Source: Iris pallida
Taxonomy: Eukaryota > Streptophyta > Magnoliopsida > Asparagales > Iridaceae
Length of the DNA: 64,000 nucleotides
NCBI GenBank assembly: GCA_029216955.1
Contig: JANAVB010029819.1
Coordinates: 36,995,331-37,059,330, forward strand
Reading direction: 5' to 3'
This document shows, in pieces, positions 54,876 to 64,000 of this stretch; within the stretch, counting starts at the first letter, position 1, and each line of letters begins with the position of its first letter. The notes beneath the pieces were generated by a model. It saw nothing but the letters and a program-made list of their open reading frames with translations. It was not told where the DNA came from and did not search any database. The position numbers were made by a program, and so were the translations under genes.

Positions 54876-57800
54876 TAGTGGTGAGCATTATTATGTTTCA
54901 AACCGAAAATCGAACCGAACCGAACCGAATAAGCTATTAGGTTCGATCCAAAAAAAAATCGGGTCGGGTTCGGTTTTATATCCGTTTACGGGTTCGGTTT
55001 CGACTATTGGGTTCGGGTTCGTTTAAAACCGAAATCGAATAAGAAAAAGCCCTAAATATATGCAATTACTAAAATATCCTCATCCATAATCCTAACTATA
55101 AAACTTATTTCTCTCTCTCTCTATCTCTCTCTCTCTCAACTTCATTTTTTGTGTGCATTGGAACACTCACCTCTCCTCTCCCTCTCCGCAAACCCTAGCG
55201 CCACCTACCTCCATTCTTCTCACTCACTCACCACCTCTCACCGTCGGTCACCCCTACACAAGTACACAACCTCCTTAGTCCCCTAGTTCTCTTGTGACTT
55301 CATCTCCTTTTTCTTTCTCTTTCGACTTTGACTTGAGAGAGATCTCAAGTGCATATATGAAGTCCAAATCTGTAGTATTTAATGATTTATTAGTTGTTAG
55401 TCCAGATCTGTAGTAATCTCTTTGGATTTTGGAGTTCTATTGACATCTCAAGTCCATATCTGTAGTAGTCGACATCATTACTCATTTGTAAGTAATTTTT
55501 TAAATTTAGTTTATGTTTTATAGTTGTTTTAGCTTTATTTTGCAGCTATCTTAAGTCCAGATCTGATTTTAAAAAAAAAATTATGTTCTGTTGACATGTC
55601 AAGTCCAGATATGATTTTTTTTAAAAATTAGCTTTAATTTTTGTAGTTGTTTTTAGCTTTAATTTTTAGTTGTTTTTATAGCTTTAAAATAATAATTTTT
55701 TTAGCTATTTTTAAAAATGAATCCAGTTGACAAATGAGTAACGATGCTTTGGATCTGGATTAACAATGATTTAGTAGTCTAGATCTTAATTGTTAGCTAT
55801 TAATAAAAAGAATGATTCAGTAGTCCAGATATTAGTTGTTAGTAGTTCAGATATTAATTGTTAGCTATTAATAAAAATAATGATTTAGTAGTCCAGATCT
55901 TAATTGTTAGCTATTAATATAAAAAAGGCTTAAGATGTGGACTAATAAATTGATATAACTTTGGATCTGGATTAACAATTAATAATAATAACAATTAAGA
56001 TCTGGACTAACAACTGATAAAGCTTTACAAAAGTTTATACGTATCATTTTTTCTCTCGAAGTAACTTGCATATTTCATCTAATATTATTTTTCAATTCTA
56101 TTTTGCGGCTATCTGTGGCTTGGATCTTTGGATTATTTGCTCATTCTTGGATTACTTATTCTTATAATCGCAGCAAGCCAACAATCGTCGTAAGCAACCT
56201 TTGGATTTCCAACTTTAAGATGTCATTTTATATTTTGCCGGATCACTTGCAGTGTCAATTTGCACAAATGTTGCAATGCCTTAATGGCTAGCTGTCGAAA
56301 TTTGAAAATATAAACATGTTAAATGCTTGCTTTGATAGTTTGATTGGAGTTTTGTTCATTAAAATGTTTGATTCCTATGTGTCATGATTTTGTTCTTTGT
56401 TCTCGTCTTTTAGACTTTTAGGATTATTTTGAATTATCTTATGAATGTCTTTGAGTTTGTAGTATGTTGTTCAGTCTCTCATTTTGTTGCATATTTTCAG
56501 TCTCAGGTATTTTGTTATTCAGTTTGTATTCTGCTACTGTGTAATGTAACTGTGTTGAGTTTGCTTGATCCACTTCCAAACTTGATGAGTTTAAGATTTT
56601 TTTTTTCTTTTCCATGACTTGCTCTAATGAGTTTCATGACTAGAGTCACTGGACTAATTTTATTTTATTGGTCATGAATTGAATGGTGCATTTAAGAAGG
56701 ATTTTAGTCAATGATAAGGAATTCTCAATGAGTTTTAGATTACAATAACAATAATAAGTGATTAAAAAATATATTTGTTTACTTATGGTTTTGCCTAACT
56801 GGTGAAAACAACTAAAAAACTGATAAGAATAGAAACAATTTTATAAGAATAGATAAAAACTATTATCTTATTTTTATATAGAAAACTATATCTTATTCTT
56901 ATATGGTGTTCAACAAATAATTTAATAGGTCATTTGTTGCGAAGTTGAGTCAAATTCATGGCATCAACATCGTACTCATGCAATGTGCGTATTCATAATT
57001 CCTTTAATTTATTTATTATTTTAAAATTTGTTTTGTAAGTTAGAATTGTAATATATTTTTGTTTTCATGTTTATTTTAGATGTCGAAGGAGGGGGCACCT
57101 ATTGAGCATGAGGGTGGGGTTGTGAGAGGGAAAAGTTTCCATGACACAAATGACCCCATTGTTAATTCGACAACCAATTCTAAGCTCAAGGTCAAAAGTA
57201 AATGTATTGGTACAAGAAGAGCTCCTTATTGGAGTAATTTTAAAGAGTTTCTTGAGAATGATAATCCAAAAGCGGAGTGCAATTTCTGCAAAAAATAATA
57301 TTATTGTCACCTCGTAATTAATGGGACTACTTCTGTTAAATTATTGGCATATGTGCCCCCATTAACCCAAATCATAAAGTCTCTACTCAATCGATATTGA
57401 ATTTACAATCAGTAGAAAAAAGGCAAGTCAACCCTCACTAGTTGGCAGTTCAATCAAGAAGATGTGAGGAAGGCATTGGCTTATATGCTAGTTGTTGACG
57501 AGCTTCCTTTTCGATTTGTGGAGGGGGAGGTTTCAAGCGTTTTGTTTCTATTGCATGTCCTATACGTTTAGTGTACCATCAAGATGGACCGTCGCACGAG
57601 ATTGCTACCATCTTTACACGGATGAGAGAGTAAGTTGAAGGCTTACTTTAAGGAGTCCAATCAAAGAGTTTGTCTTACGATGGATACATGGACATCCATT
57701 CAAAAGATCAATTATATGTGTCTTACGGCACATCACATCAATGATGATTGGGAATTGCAGAAAAAAAATATTAACTTTTGTCCAATTTTTAGTCACAAAG

Positions 57801-59170
57801 GTGAGGCTATTGGGAGGGACATAGAGTCGTGTTTGATTGAGTGGGGGTATTGACAAGGTTTTTACGATCACTGCGGATAATGCTAGCTTTAATGATGTTG
57901 TCATTGCTTATTTAAGCAAGAAGTTTGCACAACGGGAAAATAGCATTCTTTAATGCAAGTATTTACACATGCGTTGCATTGCACATATTATAAATCTTGT
58001 TGTCGTTGATGGGTTAAAAATGATGTATTCTTCTGTTAATCGTGTTCGGAGAGCTATTAGCTATGTGAGACAATCTCCTTCTATGTTTCAAAAGTTCAAA
58101 CATTGTGCTCAAATCGAAAGGATACAAAGCAATAAACTATTGTGACTTGATGTGAGTACCGGTTGGAACTCAACATATTTGATGTTGGACACGGCCCAAA
58201 AATTTCAAAGAGCTTTTGAGAGGTTCCAAGACGAAGATCTCTTTTTTTAGGAGAGAACTTGAGGAAGAGAATTTGTTTTCTAGCGAGGAGGATTGGTCAA
58301 ATGTGAGAAGGCTGTGTACTTTTCTAGAACATTTCTATGAATTTATTTTACGTGTCTCAGGCTCTTTGTATGTCACTTCTAACAAATTCTTTGAAGATAT
58401 TGCATCTATCGACTTTCTCTTGAAGGATGCTAAGAGTAATGATGAATTTGAGTTGTCTATGATGACAGATAAAATGAGAGACAAATATGACAAGTATTGG
58501 AAAAACATTGAGAAGATGAATATGATTATTTTTATTACGCCACTTTTTGATCCACGCCAAAAAATTCCATATGTGGAATGGTGGCTATATCAACTATATG
58601 GTAAATCAAGGAGTGATACCATGATGGAGAAGGTGAGAACGGTTGTGTGCTCTATGTTTGAAGAATATAAGAAGATCAATTCACCAATAGTTGCTTCTTC
58701 AACTACTAATGACATAGTTGAATATTCAATCGGCAAAGACCGTCCTCTTTTTAACTTGAAACATATGATGAGGGCTTAATATAAGAACCATAAAATGAAA
58801 ATGGGTGGTTGTGATAATAAGTCGGAGTTGGATCATTATCTTATTGAGCGCACCAAAGCCGATGAAGATGAGAATCCAAATTTGATCTCTTGGATTGGTG
58901 GAAGATTAATTCTCCTCGTTTTCCTGTTCTTTCAAGAATGGTTCATGATGTGTTGGTCGTTCATATATCTACGGTAGCTTCCAATAGTGCATTTAGTACA
59001 GGTGGTCGTGTACTTGATACATTTAGGAGCTCTTTGACACCTAAGATTGCTCAAGATCGTATTTGTTCCTAAGATTGGTTACGATCGAGTGCCAACCGAT
59101 ATATTGTTAGTAGTCTAGAAGAGAACTTGGAATCTCTAGATCAACTTGAAAAAGGTATATCTTTTTATAA
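54876..59170 (+). mobile_element. Decayed autonomous-type hAT transposon
   Basis: The left end TAGTGGTGAGCATTATTATG followed by AACCGAAAATCGAACCG matches the left end of the MITE at 35321. CT-rich leader sequence (55110-55330), possible introns and then a transposase pseudogene (57080-59130) follow. I found no matching right terminus before 64000, so the right end seems deleted or replaced. The 55340-57000 part is AT-rich with recurring 'AGTCCAGATCT' and 'TTAGCTATTAATAA' repeats. Confidence 0.72.
57080..59160 (+). pseudogene. hAT transposase (BED zinc finger, hATC), broken
   Basis: After TTTTAG|ATG the first frame has the BED finger half (APYWSNFKEFL, then AECNFCKK); a stop follows where YxCH should continue. 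57635-57853 holds LTMDTWTSIQKINYMCLTAH with the RNase-H-like first Asp region (TxDxWTS). 58216-58779 gives the helical insertion (RRLCTFLEHFYEFILRVSG, then FFEDIASIDFLL and the YDKYWKNIEKMN and FDPRQK segments). The C-terminal dimerisation domain reads LISW, then after a frameshift INSPRFPVLSRMVHDVLVVH and SNSAFSTGGRVLDTFRSSLT. It looks like the RICESLEEPER type. At least six stops or shifts make it inactive. Confidence 0.9.
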
Positions 59171-60388
59171 AGAGTTGAAAAAATTAGTTTTTTTACTTTA
59201 TTAACTGTATTGAATATTGATTTGTTGTGGTATCCTTTCTTATATAGATTTAAGTCATTTGACAGTGGGTTCAACCTCAAGCGGGCTTTAAAGACTACTT
59301 ATTTTGGATTGTAATATTGAGTACTCTAAATTATTTTGCAGTATGTTGTATTGTATTTTAGACTTCATTTTTGCAGTCTGCACTTTGTAGACTCTGCAAA
59401 CTTCTGTAACTATGCAGTGCAGACTCTGAAGGCTCAGTTCTTGTCACCTCCCTATTTTGAAAATAGATATATGACTGTATTTGGTATTTTGGTGATTTAA
59501 AAATTTGTATTTGTTTAAATTTTATTTAATTTCTATATCCTGACTTGGTCTTGGTTGTTGAGACCAGACCCTTGGTTATTGTTGCTGTTATTATTTATTA
59601 TGGATGTTATTTTAATATTAACATTGGAGTAGATTGTTAGTTTTATTGTTGTGATTATTCCTACTGTTATTATTATTATCATTTTATTATTCCTACATAT
59701 AAGCCCCCTTTTTCCCCTAAACCCTAACCCTAAGCTCTCTCTCTCAGCACTCTCAGCTGCCCCCCACCTCACTTTCCTCTCTCTTCCACTCACCTATCTT
59801 CTCACTCTCCCCTCTTCCTCTCTCCCCCTCACTGGAACCACCCGCTCACCCCTCCCCCTCTCTTCACTCTCTCTCGCCCCCTCCCCTTCTCTCTCCCGCT
59901 CAGCTCACTCTTTTCCTTTCTCTCTCGTTCTCATCCTCTCCCTCTCTCGTGTTCGTCCCCGGCCACGGGGAGCGCCTCCGGCCACTTCAACCACCCTCAC
60001 CACCAGCGCCGCCATCTCCTATACTCCGCCGTCACCATCAGCCATGGCCGCCACCACCATGGCCATCATTTCCTCCGCGGCTCCCATCTCCTCTGCCCCT
60101 GTAACCCCACCTCTCAAAAATTTTAAATAATATGTTAAATAAATTCCTTAAGTCATTTTTCCTTAAATTTAATTGTTTACTTAATTATTATTTTCCTTGT
60201 GTAATATGGAGTGAAGCCAATATTAATTTAGTCTTGGGCCAACTTGTAACGTGGGCCTTTCTTTTAGCTTAGACTTTAGCCATTTAATTAATTTCTTAAG
60301 TTTTCTTTTCATTTTGAATTTCAGTTTCAATTTGCTCATAACCAATTTTTGAATGTCCTTCCCTAACTGTCTAGCACTGTAGCATCCA
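59171..60388. other. Unassigned DNA with a C-rich leader-like segment
   Basis: 59700-60110 is a CT/C-rich, AACCCTAACCCTAA-containing stretch like the transcribed leaders of the LTRs at 3830-4680 and 38400-39500, and may be an LTR relic. Its long Ser/Pro/Leu frame looks compositional. 60130-60380 is AT-rich. Confidence 0.4.
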
Positions 60389-63300
60389 TGTAACACCCAG
60401 TTTTCCAGAAGAGGGTAATTTTGAAATTTTGTAATTATAATTATTATTTAATGATATTTATTTCATATTATGATTTTTAGTGAATTTTAATTATTTTTAA
60501 ACTATTTAAATTCATGACTTGAGATTTTAGGTGTTTTGCTAGTGAACCGTAGAGACTGTCCACCCTGGAACCTAGCCATGTGATTAGGATATCTCATTTA
60601 TCATTTTTAGTTTGAGGATATTTTTGTCATTTTTGAATTATTTGAATTTAATATATTTTGTTAGGAATTTAAAATGATTTATTTGAATGGTGTGATTTAA
60701 TATTATTTGATTAATCTCCATGTGGTTTAGATTAGCCTAACCTAGATTGGACCTAACCTAGATGGGTCATAACTAACTTAGTGAGCCACTTTGAGAATTA
60801 GATGGGTTGGCTAAGGGGTTAAGTCAAGTTTAGTTATAGTTAAGTGATTTGCAAGGAACTAGGATAGAACCCTTTGTTCTAGGCCATCTATTTCCCTTGA
60901 TTCAATCCTAGCCATAGGATGAAACCTAAAAACCCTAACCCTAACTATTATGACCAGCCAAGAGACTTTCCCCCTTGCCTATATAATGTCTCTATGGGGA
61001 TTTGTGCCTCCTTCTTCAATAGTTCTTCATTTCTTAAGGAGATAGGTAAGCCTTCATAAATTCCTTCCTAGTTTAATCAATAGGGCTCCTTTTTGATTGG
61101 AATTTCTTCCATTAGGACCTAATCATTGTTCTCTTGCTGTTTGTGGTGTTCAACCTCAGCTTTGGGGCAATTTGGAGAAGTTTGCTAGCAAGAGGAAACC
61201 CCCCATTTGAGGCTTTTCTTGCATTTTGACACCAATAGGTAAATCATTGTAAACACCATTAAAATTCTAGTTTCTTTGCATGTAGACCTAGCCCTAGGTG
61301 TCCTAGTTCTGTAGGTATTCCTAGACCTAGGTTTTGTGTCCATTTCGTGTCCTAAATGGACACGTATCAGCCTATAGACATAGGTGTTTGATGAAATGTC
61401 CCAAAGGACATTTCGACCTGATTTTAGGAAACTTTTTGAATAGAAATTTAGGGTTTGTTGTTGCTTGTCATTTTCTGTGGGACTGAGCTTGTAATTGTGT
61501 CGTGTCGTGTCAAGATCTGGACACGAACACGCTGTTCTGGCACAGTGCACATTGCCCTGCTACTCGGGGGCAATTGCTCACTGTACACGACACGTGGACA
61601 CCTAGGATTTGACACAGCCCTAGGGGCAGACACTGACACGAGGTCCTCAAAGTTTGAGACACTCTCGTACCGTGTCGGACACGCACGAACGTGTGCACTG
61701 CGCGTGCACTGTGCGCACGGCTGTCACTTTTGGGCACTGATACGGCCTTCAGTGTCGTGTCTAGACACAGCGTGGACACCTCGTGTTGACACGAGTGTGT
61801 AGCCCTAGTGTGGGCGTACACGTGTGCACGAGCACGTATTCCAATTCGTGTCGTGTCGTGTCCTAGACCCTCTGGAACACGTGCACGACACTGTGCTGTT
61901 TAGTTGTGTCTGTGTTGTGCTCGATTGGGTTTTTCCTTGGTTTGGACACATCTGTGTCCTTATGGTGGGACACATTTACACTATATGGCATGTATAAACA
62001 CCCTAACATAATTACCAACCTATAAATTACCACATTGGTGTGTTTTGATTCTTCGAAATTGATTTTGGTGTGTTAATGGGAAATGGGTCTGAACTGCACA
62101 TTTCTGATATTTTAATTTCAGTAATCCCCTGACCCTTAATTCCTGTTATTTGTTGTTCCTCACTGAGAAATACTCACCCACATGTCTGGTTGTTATGTTA
62201 TCTTAGTTATCTACTTTCGAATTTAACTTTTGGGTGGGATAATGGGATTTGGCATGTGAAGTTGATTTATTCATGATAACTATTATTGGGTTCCTCCCTC
62301 TTAACCTGAGTTTGTTAAATATTGAAAACTAAGTTTTCATAATGATTAGATTAATATGTTAGATTCATGCATAAGTATTAATACCTGTTAGATAGGTTAT
62401 ACATGATAGGTTAGGCTCCATGATTCTGAAATGGGCTTTTGTTTTCTTGAATGGGAAATTGAGCATTTGATTGGTTTTTTTTTTCGAATGTGATGGTTAT
62501 TACATTGATTTGAGTTTTAATCCTATATCTTGAACCATAAAAGAATGATAGATAGTTCTTCACAATCTGGAAATTGATTCCTGTTTTCGAAAACCTGAGA
62601 ATTCCAATGTACATTGTCTTATTTTCTTCCTTTCAACTGTCGACTGAAATTGAGTTTTAGGTAACTACCAAGGCATGTTTTCCTGTCATTGTTATTACTT
62701 TTTCCTATAACCTTGGTAGTTGGGTTTCGAGCTATGATGAGATTGATCTATGGTTGACCCACAGATTTCAGTTGGTGCACTCGACCACTGCACACTCCTT
62801 GACACACACTTGCACATCATCCACATTACTGAATATTTCCTGTCACATTTGATATCACATACACAATTTCCTTTTTCCTGTGCTTCCCAGTTTTCATTAT
62901 GGTTCTTATAAAATCTGAGATTTCACTGAGTTGTGAACTCAAGAACTGAGTTCTTATAAAATCTGAGATAATGTAGGACTGTCATGGATCGATTTCTTCT
63001 TTTTCCTTTTTCCTAAAATCTGAGAACTAAGTGTTCTTTTAACCTTGTTCACTGTTATTCTCTGTTGAGTGATAGGTTGTGACTGCAAGGACTGTTGGTT
63101 TTCAAATTTGGCAAACCGAGTTTGAATGGGAAAGGTTTAAACTGATTTTTAGGTTTCTTTGAACTGAATTTTCATGTTTCCTTCTATATGTGATAACTGA
63201 GAATTAGTATTGGTTGAACTGTTTAAATCAATAGTTAGAAAACTGAGATTTGGGTCTCCTTTAAACCTAAAAACAGAACTGAGATTCACACATTAGAAAA

Positions 63301-64000
63301 CTGAGATTGTTTAATTCAAAACTGAGATTTGGTTCTCATTGCAAAACCTGAATTTTGATGTGTTGTATATGGGTAATACACTATAGGCTTGGTAGAGATT
63401 GAACTGGGTTTGAATGCTGAACTGAGAAATGAATTTCAGTCCCATACCTGAGAGTGTGTTCCTGTTTTTTTTTCAGTCTTCACATTAACCTGAGAGTTCA
63501 TTAAGGGACTGTTTTAATAGGTCTTATTGAGTTAGCATGATGTGGTTGAACTGTTGTTTGATTCTTAAATCTGAAAATGCATGAAGGGATTGTTAAGTGA
63601 CACTATTAACTGATTTTTGAGTTCACTGTTTTGGGTTGAATATTAAATGATATGCAATGTGGTTCTCTACTTCCCCATTTTGCCACTATTAGCCTATTGT
63701 CACTGATTTTTCACTGTCTCACCACCACACACACCAGTCACTAACACACTAGCATACATGGTTTCTCTCTCTCACTGTTTTGTATGTGACACCATACACT
63801 CACACAAGCCTCACTAGTTCACACACCCTAGTGTCTAACCTATACACTAATGTGTATCACACACACCCATATGTGAGTGCCTACCATTATATATATACTA
63901 GATATATGTATATGTTTATATGTGTGATGCACATGGGAGCCTATATGTTAAATATGTGTATGTATATTATATTATGTAATATACCTATATGTGTTTTTCC
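60389..64000 (+). repeat. Start of a long gypsy-type LTR, runs off the window
   Basis: TGTAACACCC at 60389 is the standard start of Tekay/Del-type LTRs. A CTATATAATG box lies at about 60979. A GTGTCGTGTC / GACACG-rich segment follows (61495-61900), as in the solo LTR at 36652-39956. No polypurine tract precedes it, so it would be a 5' or solo LTR. No end, primer site or coding region is seen before 64000; the last 300 bases are CACA- and TATA-rich. Confidence 0.5.

Noticed and set aside
54876..55063. A separate 188-bp hAT MITE ending at AAAAAGCCCTA
   Set aside because: The right end only loosely matches the left, and the flanking 8 bases (ATCAAAAT versus AATATATG) are not duplicated. It is better read as the left end of the larger hAT relic.
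59651..60130. 159-residue Ser/Leu/Pro-rich frame as a protein
   Set aside because: CT-rich leader-like DNA with no domain, resembling LTR leaders elsewhere in the window.

Overview
This is a window of nuclear DNA from a flowering plant. The evidence is plant-type retrotransposon lineages (a Tat-like Ty3/gypsy element with a second RNase H, Ty1/copia, an L1 with a DUF4283-type ORF1), hAT and Harbinger-type MITEs, AT-rich introns with canonical GT/AG sites, and one interrupted host gene of plant CCR4 type. I cannot name the species. Nothing prokaryotic, no CRISPR array and no rRNA or tRNA gene was seen. Transposons and their relics make up most of the sequence.

Layout. 1-6057: a Ty3/gypsy element with long LTRs that holds only a broken gag (the left LTR is cut by the window edge). 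6657-19854: a complete 13.2-kb Tat-lineage element on the minus strand, with 1.02-kb LTRs, an exact 5-bp target duplication (GTTTG), a candidate primer site and a polypurine tract. Its gag-pol is broken. Between pol and the 3' LTR it carries an oppositely oriented spliced gene with its own TATA box, and a tandem-repeat array. 19860-26799: mostly unrecognised AT-rich DNA, with CACTA-like relic motifs and a Tourist-like MITE (24111-24509).

26800-53251 (minus): a CCR4-type deadenylase gene spread over 26 kb. Seven exons can be placed with consistent splice sites and phases. The exon(s) that should encode the catalytic Glu (LQEVDEYD region) are not found between 42138 and 43570. Its introns hold a perfect 32-bp inverted repeat around a CT microsatellite, an hAT MITE with an 8-bp duplication (28486-29168), a nest of insertions (31500-40722) and a nearly intact L1 (45019-50604). 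The nest is ordered: a small MITE interrupted by a copia element with 117-bp LTRs (duplication GGTAT), which is itself interrupted by a 3.3-kb solo gypsy LTR (duplication CTTGG) and a 528-bp hAT MITE (duplication CTAGGGGT).

53361-54735: a 1.4-kb terminal-inverted-repeat element 110 bp upstream of the CCR4 start codon. It contains an unusual array of alternating palindromes. 54876-59170: an old hAT element with a decayed BED/hATC transposase, whose left end resembles the MITE at 35321. 60389-64000: the start of another long gypsy-type LTR.

The best candidates for something little described are the spliced antisense gene of the Tat element (its product is rich in SUMO-consensus-like K-x-E motifs, and its intron, the LTRs and the 5' ORF share a GCCGCAT motif), the palindrome array next to the CCR4 promoter, and the exon loss in the CCR4 gene.
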